A stretch of 64,000 nucleotides of DNA from Cyanobacteria bacterium FACHB-63 (GTDB lineage: Bacteria; Cyanobacteriota; Cyanobacteriia; Leptolyngbyales; Leptolyngbyaceae): positions 62,001 to 126,000 of the forward strand of contig JACJNX010000034.1 of the NCBI GenBank assembly GCA_014695255.1. The letters run 5' to 3'. Below the pieces are notes generated by a model. It worked only from the letters and a program-made list of their open reading frames with translations. It was not told where the DNA came from and did no database searches. The translations under genes were made by a program, and so were the position numbers. This document shows positions 27,196 to 36,679 of the stretch, one piece after another (position 1 is the stretch's first letter; the number at the start of each line of letters is the position of its first letter).

Positions 27196-27388
27196 TTGAA
27201 GCAGCAACGATCGAGAAAGAAGGCACGATCGTTGCCACTCAAAGCAGTAACAATTGAGGAAGAAGGCATGATCGATTCCTCTCGAAGCGGCAAGAATTGA
27301 GGAAGGGGGCACGATCGATTCCTCTCAAAGCACGATCGAACCCACTCAAAGCAGTAACAATTGAGGAAAAAAGCACGATCGTTGCCTG
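27196..27388. repeat. 43-bp intergenic tandem repeat, 4.5 copies
   Basis: Units at 27196-27238, 27239-27281, 27282-27324, a 21-bp truncated unit 27325-27345, and 27346-27388. Core features are TCAAAGCAGTAACAATTGAG and GGCACGATCGATTCCTC, with about 5-10 differences per unit. Since 43 is not a multiple of three, no reading frame is maintained, so this is not coding. It fills most of the 416-bp gap between the terminator and the convergent exported-protein gene. Confidence 0.85.
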
Positions 27389-27532
27389 TTGAAGCTTGAT
27401 TGTTTCTGGCGATCGCACCAACCCTTGCATTCGTTGACTCGATCGTGACATTAATCCTGCAAATGATACTTCACCGACCTGCAAACAGCGGCTTAAAATA
27501 GGGTCAACCTCCAAGCCTGTTGCAAAATTGCT

Positions 27533-28291
27533 TTAGTTAGCGCTTTGAGGTTGTGAGTCTTTGCGCCGCTGTTTGCGGACGCGAAACGCTAGTTTTCCAA
27601 CACCTGTAAGCAGTAACCCAGGCAGCGGAGAGAAGGCAAAGGGAACGGGTTGAACCGTGAATTGAGCGATCGGCGTTGCAACGTTGGGATTACCCGTTGT
27701 TGCGTTAAAGCTGCCAGTGGCAGTAAGAGATTGACCTCCAAAAGTGCTATCCGCATCGATGAGAGGAAAGATACCACTTCCATTACCCGTATGACTTAGG
27801 GTGATCAGCAGTGAACCTCCAGTATAGGTATAAGGTGTGGTGAAATTAATGACTGAACCGAACGCATTCGGGTTTGCACCACTAGGAAATGAATTGGCAA
27901 CAAAAGTAAGCGACCCATTCCGCACCGTAACTCCATCAGAAGCAATGTTAGCGGCAAAGGTTGTACTCAAGGAGCCAGGAGCGTTAATACTTTGGCTCAA
28001 TTGAATGACGTAATTGGAGAAGGTCAGAGCTGGACTCGGAGAGCTTTCGCTGTTATTAAGACGAAAGGCAATGCCTGTAATCTGGTCTCCGTTAGCCAGT
28101 CCACCCAATGCAGAGGTTGGATAAATAAATTGAATTGTCGCAGCGTTGCTACTAAGAGGAAGACCAGAAGCGCTATTTCCGTCAGTAGACATAGCACTAT
28201 TCGGTGCAACCACGGTAAGCGCATGAGCAGCAGACATGGGGGCAGCAAGGCTCAAAACAGCCCCGAACCCAATTAGGGTTTTCTTCATCAT
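27533..28291 (-). CDS. Exported protein with PEP-CTERM-like C-terminal sorting tail
   Basis: 252 residues. The signal peptide spans about residues 1-25 (MMKKTLIGFGAVLSLAAPMS ending near AHA). The body is Ser/Thr/Gly/Asn-rich and beta-strand-like, as in extracellular beta-sandwich proteins. The C-terminus has the tripartite layout of exosortase substrates: PFAFSPLPG motif, short hydrophobic stretch (LLLTGVGKLAF), and basic tail RVRKQRRK. Cyanobacterial variants read PFEFSP, so this is a slightly altered form. It is expected at the cell surface or in the matrix. The exosortase is not in this window. Confidence 0.8.
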   Translation of the reverse strand: MMKKTLIGFGAVLSLAAPMSAAHALTVVAPNSAMSTDGNSASGLPLSSNAATIQFIYPTSALGGLANGDQITGIAFRLNNSESSPSPALTFSNYVIQLSQSINAPGSLSTTFAANIASDGVTVRNGSLTFVANSFPSGANPNAFGSVINFTTPYTYTGGSLLITLSHTGNGSGIFPLIDADSTFGGQSLTATGSFNATTGNPNVATPIAQFTVQPVPFAFSPLPGLLLTGVGKLAFRVRKQRRKDSQPQSAN

Positions 28292-28524
28292 AAGTAGATA
28301 ACGAATGAGGGTTTCATCGAACTATTCCAAAGTATTCCCCCTCAAATTTCAGAACTCTTACGCGATCGGTAGGGTGCGACCAATTCAGACCAGTAGAATT
28401 ACGATCGTGAGGTCAAGATTTCATGATGCAGTCACGAGTCATCGCAAACATTCCATAATATGATTCGCGATCGAACCCAACCACCTGTCCATACTAAACC
28501 TGATCAGATTCCTGAATGTGAGCG

Positions 28525-29595
28525 ATGGAAGTGCAAAAGGGAAATGTCTTAGTGGTCGATGACATCGAAACCAATCTCGATCTACTCAGTCGTCGGCTCC
28601 AGCGGCAAGGGCATCACGTAATTTTGGCAGAAGGTGGACATCAAGCCTTGACCCTGCTGAAACAACAGGCGATCGATCTGGTGCTGCTCGATGTGATGAT
28701 GCCAGAAGTAGACGGCTACCAAGTGCTAAAACAGATTAAATCAGACGAGCAACTGCGCCACATTCCGGTACTGATGATTTCTGCATTAGACGATCTCGAT
28801 TGTGTAGTGCGCTGTATCGAAATGGGTGCAGAAGACTATCTGTTCAAGCCGTTCAATCCAGTCTTACTGAAAGCACGAGTGAATGCTTGCCTAGAGAAGA
28901 AGCGATTCTACGATCGCGAACAAGCCATCTATCGCCAACTACAAATCGAGCAGGAAAAATCCGAACGATTGCTGCTCAGCATTCTCCCCAAACCGATCGC
29001 CGATCAACTCAAGCAAAGTCCCAGCACGATCGCCGATTATTTTCCAGAAGTGACCGTCCTGTTTGCAGATATCGTCGGATTTACCCATCTGTCCAGCCAG
29101 CGATCGCCAATCGAGGTCGTGACTCAGTTAAATCAAATCTTTTCCATGTTTGATCACCTTGCCGATCGGCATGGGCTAGAGAAGATCAAAACAATCGGCG
29201 ATGCTTACATGGTGGTTGGAGGTTTGCCGCTACCCCATCCAGATCATGCCGACGCGATCGCAGAGATGGCGCTAGATATGCAAAATGCAATCGCTCAACT
29301 GAATCAAGCAACAGGAGAATCCTTCGCTATCCGAATTGGCATCAATACCGGAGCAGTCGTTGCAGGCGTAATCGGAGCGCGAAAGTTTACTTATGATTTG
29401 TGGGGCGATACGGTCAATATTGCCAGTCGTATGGAATCTCAAGGCGTTCCTGGATCTATCCAAACTACCCGCGCCACCTATGAACGATTACGCGATCGCT
29501 ACCTCTTTGAGAAGCGCGGCGCGATCGAAGTCCGAGGACGGGGAGCAATGATTACCTACTGGCTAAAAGAGCGACGATCCGCGATCGCGGCTTAA
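28525..29595 (+). CDS. Receiver-domain class III adenylate cyclase
   Basis: 356 residues. An N-terminal response-regulator receiver (about 6-122) with Asp56 in LVLLDVMMP is followed by a coiled linker and a class III cyclase domain (about 172-350). Catalytic features: first metal Asp in VLFADIVGFTH, KIKTIGDAYMVVGG supplying the adenine-specifying Lys and second metal Asp, and YDLWGDTVNIASRMES with the other purine-contact Asp plus transition-state Asn and Arg. This set fits an adenylate, not guanylate, cyclase. cAMP output is thus likely controlled by a phosphorelay; the kinase is not adjacent. Confidence 0.94.
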   Translation: MEVQKGNVLVVDDIETNLDLLSRRLQRQGHHVILAEGGHQALTLLKQQAIDLVLLDVMMPEVDGYQVLKQIKSDEQLRHIPVLMISALDDLDCVVRCIEMGAEDYLFKPFNPVLLKARVNACLEKKRFYDREQAIYRQLQIEQEKSERLLLSILPKPIADQLKQSPSTIADYFPEVTVLFADIVGFTHLSSQRSPIEVVTQLNQIFSMFDHLADRHGLEKIKTIGDAYMVVGGLPLPHPDHADAIAEMALDMQNAIAQLNQATGESFAIRIGINTGAVVAGVIGARKFTYDLWGDTVNIASRMESQGVPGSIQTTRATYERLRDRYLFEKRGAIEVRGRGAMITYWLKERRSAIAA

Positions 29596-29682
29596 ACGTA
29601 GGATCAATGGCAATCGCAGGCTTCTTCGAGCGATCGCTGCTTTCTTGATATCGGAAGTTTTCTCTCTTGAAGTTTTCCTCTG

Positions 29683-31470
29683 CTATGGAGCAGTCGGTGT
29701 GGATGTAGTTGAGCCAAGTTGCAGGGCATAAAGGTTAGCGTAAATCCCTTGTTGTGCCAGTAGTTCCGAGTGCGTTCCGTGTTCCACAATCTGTCCGCCT
29801 TGAACGACTAGCACTTGATCCGCTTGAGTCACCGTACTGAGACGATGAGCAATCACAAAACTTGTGCGATCTTGGAGAAGTCGTGCGATCGCGTCCTGCA
29901 CCAGTGCCTCAGTCCGCGTATCAATGCTGCTTGTTGCTTCATCTAGAATCAAAATTCGCGGCTGAATCAACACTGCCCGCGCAATACTAATTAACTGTCG
30001 CTGCCCTTGACTCAGCATCGCTCCCCGTTCCCCTAGATAGGTTGAATATCCTTGCGGTAGGGTGGTAATCAGTTCGTGCACGTTTGCAACCTGTGCGGCA
30101 GCTTCAATCTCGGCTTGAGTTGCCGTAGGACGACCAAACGCAATATTTTCGGCAACAGTTCCGCTAAACAAAATCGTGTCTTGTAAAACAATCCCAATTT
30201 GGCGACGTAGACTAGCTTGAGTCACAGTTCTGACATCAATGCCATCAATCAGCACTGTTCCGCCAGTCACATCATAAAAGCGAAGAATTAAGTTGATAAT
30301 CGTACTTTTTCCCGCTCCAGTTGCACCAACAAGCGCGATCGTTTGTCCCGGTTTAGCCAGCAAATTAACTTGATTTAAGACGCGCTGATTTGCGGTATAG
30401 CCAAAAGAAACATTCTCAAATCGCACCTCACCTTGGATCGATGGTAGCTCGATCGCATCGGGAGCATCATTAAGCTGTGAGGGTTCATCGAGTAAGCTAA
30501 AAATTCGTTCGAGTCCCGCGATCGCAGATTGAGCTTGAGTGTAAAACTGACTCAAAATCTGAATCGGTCTAAAGAATTGCTGAACATAAATCAAGAACGC
30601 AGTCACAACTCCCACTGTTGCTTGTCCGCTCACCGCTAAATAGCCACCGTATGCTAAGACACCTGCTGTTGCTAAGGTATTGAGAAAGTCGATCGACGGT
30701 AAGAAGGCTGCGGTAATTGCGACCGCTTGAATGTTCGCATCGCGATTTGCAGCATTGAGATGGTCAAATTCATCAATGTTCAGTTGCACACGATTAAACG
30801 CTTGAGCTTCGCGCACACTGCTAATATCTTCTTCGAGCTTAGTCGAGAGTTCTCCGATCGTTTTGCGCGTGACTCGAAAGCGCGATCGTGCCCAGCGTGA
30901 AAAGACTGCTGTCGTTATAATCATCAATGGCACAACAAAGTTACTGACCAATCCCAATTGCAGATTGATCAATAACATTGCAATGATGATGCCAACTAAG
31001 CTAAATAAGTTGCCAAGCATTTGCGCCACGGTTTGACCAAAAGCCTGATTCACAGTGCTGACATCATTCAACAATCGACTCATCAAATCTCCCGCTTCGC
31101 TACGATCGAAGTAACTTAACGGTAGACTTTGCACCTTCGTAAAGATGTCTTGTCGCAGTTGTGCCAGAACATTCTGAACAATCCAACCCACTCGAACAAT
31201 CTGTTCGCGAATGGCTTGAACTCCAACAAGGTAAATCAGCGTGAGTGCAAGCAAAGCCATCAGTAAGCCATCAAGATTTCCTTGTGCAATCAATTGATCG
31301 ATCGACCATCCCACGAAAAAAGGTCCGACTGCCTGCGTTGCTGCTCCAACTAACACACACAGCAACGCGATCGGAACTTGTTTACGATATGGCTGAACAT
31401 AGTTCAAAAACCGTCTTACTGTCGATACCTGACGAGTTGACTTTTCGGTGGTTGCCAAAGAACTGTTCAT
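29683..31470 (-). CDS. ABC exporter subunit with canonical ATP site
   Basis: Half-transporter of 595 residues: six-helix membrane domain (about 25-320) fused to an ATPase. Walker A GATGAGKST, Walker B ILILDEATSSID with the catalytic Glu, and the His-switch VIAHRLSTV are canonical, but the signature is LSQGQ in place of LSGGQ. It overlaps the upstream ABC gene by 4 nt, and the two clearly form a heterodimer. The partner supplies the good LSGGQ, so one consensus and one degenerate ATP site result, as in TM287/288-type multidrug or lipid exporters. Substrate unknown. Confidence 0.94.
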   Translation of the reverse strand: MNSSLATTEKSTRQVSTVRRFLNYVQPYRKQVPIALLCVLVGAATQAVGPFFVGWSIDQLIAQGNLDGLLMALLALTLIYLVGVQAIREQIVRVGWIVQNVLAQLRQDIFTKVQSLPLSYFDRSEAGDLMSRLLNDVSTVNQAFGQTVAQMLGNLFSLVGIIIAMLLINLQLGLVSNFVVPLMIITTAVFSRWARSRFRVTRKTIGELSTKLEEDISSVREAQAFNRVQLNIDEFDHLNAANRDANIQAVAITAAFLPSIDFLNTLATAGVLAYGGYLAVSGQATVGVVTAFLIYVQQFFRPIQILSQFYTQAQSAIAGLERIFSLLDEPSQLNDAPDAIELPSIQGEVRFENVSFGYTANQRVLNQVNLLAKPGQTIALVGATGAGKSTIINLILRFYDVTGGTVLIDGIDVRTVTQASLRRQIGIVLQDTILFSGTVAENIAFGRPTATQAEIEAAAQVANVHELITTLPQGYSTYLGERGAMLSQGQRQLISIARAVLIQPRILILDEATSSIDTRTEALVQDAIARLLQDRTSFVIAHRLSTVTQADQVLVVQGGQIVEHGTHSELLAQQGIYANLYALQLGSTTSTPTAP

Positions 31471-33230
31471 GACCGTTTTACCTGAGATTCCAAAATTGCG
31501 CTGTAGAGTGGGCTAGTCCGCATCAGTTCTTCGTGTGTTCCCTGTGCAACTAACACTCCTTGATCCATCAGCAAAATTCGATCGGCATTTCGCACCGTGG
31601 TGATTCGTTGGGCAATCACAAATGCAGTACAGGTTTTTTGCTCCATCAATCGATCGAGCGCGGTTTGAATTTCTGCGGCGGTTTTAGCATCCACGGCTGA
31701 GGTACTATCATCGAGAATCAGAATGCGATAGTCGGTTAACAAGGTTCGAGCGATCGCAATGCGCTGTCTCTGTCCGCCGGATAGCCCGACACCCCGCTCG
31801 CCAACGATCGTGTCATATCCGTCCGGCAGTCCTGCAATGAAATCGTGAATCTGCGCGTTTTTCGCCGCCTCAATGATCTCTGCTGAAGACGCATCCGGTT
31901 TGGCATAAGCAATGTTTTCTCGCAGCGTACCAGAGAACAAGGTTGTTTCTTGAAATACAATGCCAATGCGCGATCGCAAACTTGTCAGGCTGAACTCTCG
32001 CACATCATGCCCATCAATTCTGACTGCGCCTCTAGTCGGGTCGTAAAATCGCGGAAGTAGATTGATGATCGTACTTTTGCCTGATCCGGTCATGCCCAGA
32101 ATTGCAATCAGTTCGTTCGGCTTCGTTTCAAAGGAAACGCCCCTGAGCGCTTCGGTGGTTGCACCGGGATAGCGAAATGAGACGTTTTCAAACGTAATCC
32201 TGCCGCCACATTTCACAAACGGAATCGCATGGGGTCGATCGCGAATTTCAACTTCAGCATCGAGCACTTCATACACTCGTTGTGCTGAAGCTGCCGCTTG
32301 AGCGATCGCAGGTGCAGCAAATCCAATCAGCAAAATCGGCTGAAGAATGAACAATAGATATGAGTTAAACGCAACCAGTTCGCCAATAGAAAATTGTCGA
32401 TTGATCACTTGTGCGCCACCATACCCGACCACCACAACTGTAATCAGATTGCTTAATAGAAAAATCAACGGAAATGTATTCCGAATCGCGTACAGCGTTT
32501 TCATGCTGACAGCGATCAACTCATTGTTTAGTGCGGTATAACGCGCTTTCTCCTGCGATTCTCGAACAAACGCTTTCACCACGCGCACACCAAGTAGATT
32601 CTCTTGTAAAACCGCATTGAGATCACCGAGTTGCTGCTGTACGCGCTGGAACACGCTGCCATTTCGACTAAAGAATCGCGTTAATAACCAACCTGCGATC
32701 GGCACAACGATGAGTGTAATCAGTGCTAACTGCCAGTTCATCACTAACAGAATTGTTGCGATCGTAACCAGCGTGATCACAGCGCCGAATACTTGAATCA
32801 AGCTTGTGCCAACCAACGATCGGATCTGCTCAACATCGCTCGTTGCGCGAGTGATTAACTGTGAGGTTTGACTACGATCGTGATAGCTAAAACTCAGCGT
32901 CTCAATCTTGGTAAACAATTGATTGCGTAAATCATATGCCACACCTTGCGAGGTCGCTTCCGACCAAAAAGTTTGCCCAAAGTTGAACAATCCCCGTGCG
33001 ATCGCGGCAACTACCATCAAGGCTGCACTTTCCCACACCACAGTAAAGTTTTTTGCGGCAATGCCTTGATCAATGCCCCATCGGAAAATTTGAGGAGTCA
33101 CAGCGGTCGCAGCAGTTAACAGCAGCAAGCTTAAAAAAGCACCGATCGCTACAAACCGATGCGCTTTTAAGCCTTGCAGCACTCTTCTGAGTGGAGCCAT
33201 TGAAGGCGCGTCTTCACGAAGTTGAGTCAA
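31467..33230 (-). CDS. ABC exporter subunit with degenerate ATP site
   Basis: 587 residues, membrane domain plus ATPase, first gene of the two-gene operon. Walker A is GMTGSGKST and the signature is LSGGQRQR, but Walker B reads ILILDDSTSAVD (catalytic Glu replaced by Asp) and the His-switch reads VIAQRITTV (His replaced by Gln). These are the expected substitutions of the degenerate half of an asymmetric heterodimeric exporter. Inner membrane. The substrate could be a drug, lipid or peptide; nothing next to it decides. Confidence 0.94.
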   Translation of the reverse strand: MTQLREDAPSMAPLRRVLQGLKAHRFVAIGAFLSLLLLTAATAVTPQIFRWGIDQGIAAKNFTVVWESAALMVVAAIARGLFNFGQTFWSEATSQGVAYDLRNQLFTKIETLSFSYHDRSQTSQLITRATSDVEQIRSLVGTSLIQVFGAVITLVTIATILLVMNWQLALITLIVVPIAGWLLTRFFSRNGSVFQRVQQQLGDLNAVLQENLLGVRVVKAFVRESQEKARYTALNNELIAVSMKTLYAIRNTFPLIFLLSNLITVVVVGYGGAQVINRQFSIGELVAFNSYLLFILQPILLIGFAAPAIAQAAASAQRVYEVLDAEVEIRDRPHAIPFVKCGGRITFENVSFRYPGATTEALRGVSFETKPNELIAILGMTGSGKSTIINLLPRFYDPTRGAVRIDGHDVREFSLTSLRSRIGIVFQETTLFSGTLRENIAYAKPDASSAEIIEAAKNAQIHDFIAGLPDGYDTIVGERGVGLSGGQRQRIAIARTLLTDYRILILDDSTSAVDAKTAAEIQTALDRLMEQKTCTAFVIAQRITTVRNADRILLMDQGVLVAQGTHEELMRTSPLYSAILESQVKRS

Positions 33231-33397
33231 GCAACACCACCCTTAACAGTTGATCTGTGCGATTCTATAGGACTAAAGTGAGTCTAGCATCTGCTTTAGG
33301 GCAGGCATATTTTGTGTAAACACGCCGCATCATTGCTTAGCTCAACACAAACATTCAACACAAACAACCGTTGAAAAGTGTTTCAACTATACATAAA

Positions 33398-33457
33398 CTG
33401 ACATTTAGATAAATTAGATAAATGTTTTGCAGCTAACCGTAAAGAAATGTCAGTTCG
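33398..33457. promoter_or_regulatory. 11-bp perfect inverted repeat in the gap before the ABC operon
   Basis: AACTGACATTT (33398-33408) and AAATGTCAGTT (33447-33457) are exact inverted copies, 38 bp apart, in an AT-rich 288-bp gap between the ABC operon start and the cupin gene stop. It could be an operator pair or RNA stem. The rest of the gap shows no gene. Confidence 0.35.
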
Positions 33458-33518
33458 ACGAGGTTTCTACTTTAGTTTGAACAGTCTTTCATACTTAAAC
33501 TTTCTCTCGATTTGAAGC

Positions 33519-33980
33519 TTATGTGTTCTCAGGAACTGGATATTGATCAAACCGCTGCATTAAGTCGAGTAGTTCCTCTTGGCTAGGTTGCCTTCCATCT
33601 TTTGTCAAATCAGCTAACCCCTCAAAATACTGCTCGCGTGAATCAGCAGGACAAAACATAATCAGTAATGTTGCTTGGGTCTGCCCAGCATTAGAGAATC
33701 CGTGAGGAGTGTTTTCTGGTACAAGGATGAAGGTTTTCGGCTCAGCAATAACTCGGCGCTCACTTAAGACGAGTTCTACCTCACCTTCTACAACATAAAA
33801 CATCTCAGTCAACTCTTTGTGAATGTGGGGGCTAGCACCATTCGCTCCGGGTTCCATCACAAACTCAAACAGCCCAAAATGCCCGTGAGTCTCTTTGCCT
33901 GTTGCTTTGAATGTACAAGTGCTCGTGCGAATTTGTACCGATCGTCCTTCACCAGGTTGCAGAATTAGAGGAAGTGACAT
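33519..33980 (-). CDS. Cupin domain protein
   Basis: 153 residues, single-domain cupin. Motif 1 is PHIHKELTEMFYVVEGEVEL (His, His, Glu metal ligands) and motif 2 is PENTPHGFSNAG (final His), so a mononuclear metal site is probably intact. The cupin core is followed by a short C-terminal helix region (QPSQEELLDLMQRFD). AGGAG lies 7 nt ahead of the ATG. The family ranges from dioxygenases to sugar-binding regulators; the function cannot be named. Single gene, divergent from the glycosidase. Confidence 0.85.
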   Translation of the reverse strand: MSLPLILQPGEGRSVQIRTSTCTFKATGKETHGHFGLFEFVMEPGANGASPHIHKELTEMFYVVEGEVELVLSERRVIAEPKTFILVPENTPHGFSNAGQTQATLLIMFCPADSREQYFEGLADLTKDGRQPSQEELLDLMQRFDQYPVPENT

Positions 33981-34233
33981 AGCTTACTCCTAAGTATCAG
34001 ATTGTTGGGAACCGTTGCGATCGCATTAATTTCAAACAATAACTCATTCACTGATGACCTTGGAATAAGGATTTTGGCAGGTTTGCGGTCTTCTTCGCTC
34101 ATTTCTAACAGATGTTGTCAATGTTCTATGGCTCTTTTGGGTTCGTTACTTTAAAACTGCGATATGAGCAGAAAATGACTTAAAAAAGCTTTAGCAATGT
34201 TCTGTTTTGTTTACTTTTGGAAGAATTTGTACT

Positions 34234-36489
34234 ATGTCCCAAATTGAGACCTTGCTAGAAAGCCTGACTTTGGAAGAAAAGGCGGCGTTGACTGTCGGAC
34301 AAGATTTGTGGACAACAGTACCTATTGAGCGCCTCAATATTTCTTCGATCTGGCTTTCTGATGGTCCGACCGGATTACGTAAATCGCCTAGTTCCACAGA
34401 AGTGGGAATCGGGAGTAGCTTACCCGCAACAGCCTTTCCTACTGAGTCCGCGATCGCATCCTCATGGAATCCTGCCCTAGCTTATGAGGTGGGCAGGGCG
34501 ATTGCGATCGAAGCCCAAACGCACGATGTCCAAGTGTTACTGGGTCCGGGTGTCAACCTCAAGCGCTCTCCGTTGGGCGGACGCAACTTCGAGTATTTTT
34601 CCGAAGATCCCGTTCTCAGTGGTTTAATGGCAGCAGCAACAATCAATGGAGTACAAGATCAAGGGGTTGGCACTTCGCTCAAGCACTTTGTCGCAAACGA
34701 GCAAGAAACGGGGCGGATGTACTCCAACAGTCTGGTTGATGAACGGACGTTACGCGAGGTTTATCTCACCCCATTTGAGATCGCCATTACTCAAGCAAAT
34801 CCTTGGTCACTGATGGCAGCCTACAATCAGGTCAACGGCACCTACGCCTCTGAGAACTCGTACATCTTGCAGGACATTCTCAGGCAGGAGTGGGGCTATA
34901 AGGGAATCGTGATATCGGATTGGCTTGCAGTCAACTATCGAGTTGCAGGTATCAAAGCAGGTCTTCATCTCCAGATGCCTGGTGGAGGTTCAAGTGTGGG
35001 CGCGATCGTTGCGGCAGTAAAGTTAGGTCAGCTTCCTGAGCAACGCCTTGACGAGATGGTGAGCGAGCTACTAGAAGCTATCCTTAAAGTGAATACTGCC
35101 CGTAAATCCGGCGTGACTTTTGACCCTGAAGCGCACCATGCACTTGCACGCCGAGCGGCTGGGGAGAGTATTGTCCTGCTCAAGAACGATCGTGATGTAT
35201 TGCCGCTTGCAGGTGAGGTACTGTCTTCAGTGGCGCTAATCGGACGCTTTGCAAAGTCGCCCCGATATCAGGGATCAGGTAGTTCGCAAGTCGTGCCCAC
35301 TAAAGTAGAGAACGCCCACGACGAGTTAATTCGCCTGATGGGAAGCCGAGAAGCGATCGCTTACGCTGATGGCTACACTGAAGACCATCAATCCGACTCT
35401 GTGCTATTAAAGGAAGCACAAGCGGTTGCTAAAGCAGCGAAAGTTGCCGTTGTCTTCGTCGGACTGCCACCATCCTTCGAGAGTGAAGGGTACGATCGCG
35501 AACATATTGACCTGCCACAGGCGCACAATGAATTAATTGAAGCAGTATGTGACGTTCAACCGAATGTTGTGATCGTGCTGACGAACGGTGCAGCAGTTAC
35601 TATGCCGTGGGTATCGCGGGTATCTGCAATTATCGAAGGATGGTTAGGCGGTCAGGCGGCTGGTGCAGCCGTGGCGGATGTTTTATTAGGACAGGTTAAC
35701 CCTTCAGGTAAGCTGTCGGAAACCTTCCCGATCAAGCTTGCTGATACTCCCTCATCTCTCAGTTTTCCGGGTCAAGGACGGCAAGCTATCTATACGGAAG
35801 GACTGTTCATTGGTTATCGATGGTATGATGCTCGCGATATCGAGCCGTTGTTTCCCTTCGGTCACGGCTTGTCGTACACCACATTTGGCTACTCGGAACT
35901 GAAGATAGACCAGCCGACGTTTAAGGATACCGATACGCTCACTGTATCTCTCAGGGTAAAGAACACAGGTTTGCGGGCGGGTCAGGAGATTGTGCAACTC
36001 TATGTGCATCCGAAACAGCCGCGCTTATGTCGTCCGTACAAGGAACTCAAAGCATTTGAGAAGGTGTTACTCCAGTCGGGAGAAGAAAAGAAAGTTCAGT
36101 TGCAGTTAAGTCCCCGTGCCTTTGCTTACTACGATCCTGACGTTAAAGCATGGGTGAGCGATAGTGGAGAATTCGACATCCTGATTGGCGCATCCTCGCG
36201 TGATATCCGCCTCCAGACGACCGTGACTCTCACATCCACTCGATCGCGACTCTTCCACTACGACCGCCTCACTTCCATTGGGGAATGGATGAGCAATCCG
36301 GCGACAAGCTATTTGCTGCAACCGATTCACGATCGATTGATTGGACGAGCAAAGATGTCGGAGGATGCAGCAGTCGCTGATTCAATGAGGCGTTTCTACG
36401 AGGATATGCCAGTTGCCAAACTGGTGCTGATAGGTCTGCTAACCGAGCAGCAACTACAACAGATGATCGAAGAAGTTAACCAGGGGTAA
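34234..36489 (+). CDS. Glycoside hydrolase family 3 beta-glucosidase-like enzyme
   Basis: 751 residues, cytoplasmic (no signal peptide). The N-terminal GH3 barrel contains GPTGLRKS, GRNFEYFSEDP, KHFVANEQETGR and the nucleophile Asp in IVISDWLAV. The second alpha/beta domain contains YQGSGSSQVVP, where substrate contacts lie. The C-terminal fibronectin-III-like domain includes VSLRVKNTGLRAGQEIVQLY. Family members release terminal glucose or xylose from beta-linked oligosaccharides or glycosides. GGAAGA ahead of ATG 34234 supports that start over one at 34207. The divergent cupin gene could be related. Confidence 0.94.
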   Translation: MSQIETLLESLTLEEKAALTVGQDLWTTVPIERLNISSIWLSDGPTGLRKSPSSTEVGIGSSLPATAFPTESAIASSWNPALAYEVGRAIAIEAQTHDVQVLLGPGVNLKRSPLGGRNFEYFSEDPVLSGLMAAATINGVQDQGVGTSLKHFVANEQETGRMYSNSLVDERTLREVYLTPFEIAITQANPWSLMAAYNQVNGTYASENSYILQDILRQEWGYKGIVISDWLAVNYRVAGIKAGLHLQMPGGGSSVGAIVAAVKLGQLPEQRLDEMVSELLEAILKVNTARKSGVTFDPEAHHALARRAAGESIVLLKNDRDVLPLAGEVLSSVALIGRFAKSPRYQGSGSSQVVPTKVENAHDELIRLMGSREAIAYADGYTEDHQSDSVLLKEAQAVAKAAKVAVVFVGLPPSFESEGYDREHIDLPQAHNELIEAVCDVQPNVVIVLTNGAAVTMPWVSRVSAIIEGWLGGQAAGAAVADVLLGQVNPSGKLSETFPIKLADTPSSLSFPGQGRQAIYTEGLFIGYRWYDARDIEPLFPFGHGLSYTTFGYSELKIDQPTFKDTDTLTVSLRVKNTGLRAGQEIVQLYVHPKQPRLCRPYKELKAFEKVLLQSGEEKKVQLQLSPRAFAYYDPDVKAWVSDSGEFDILIGASSRDIRLQTTVTLTSTRSRLFHYDRLTSIGEWMSNPATSYLLQPIHDRLIGRAKMSEDAAVADSMRRFYEDMPVAKLVLIGLLTEQQLQQMIEEVNQG

Positions 36490-36679
36490 ACAGTGAGACT
36501 GCCCGAAAGATTATGATGGGGTGCAAAACGGGAGTGACCCTCTCCGGTGAATCGACTAAGGCTAACACTTTCAAGAGGTTGTATCTGTGATAGATGCTGC
36601 TTAGATTAGCATCAGTGGAATTTATCCAGAAATTTCATCAAACTAGAAAAACACTTGATCTTACTCAGGAGCAAAAATT

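Noticed and set aside
27196-27388. CRISPR-like array
   Set aside because: Units are head-to-tail with no spacers, diverged, and no cas genes are present.
27016-27514. Minus-strand frames over the 43-bp repeats
   Set aside because: The period is not a multiple of three, so the translated repeat appears in different frames; no conserved protein character.
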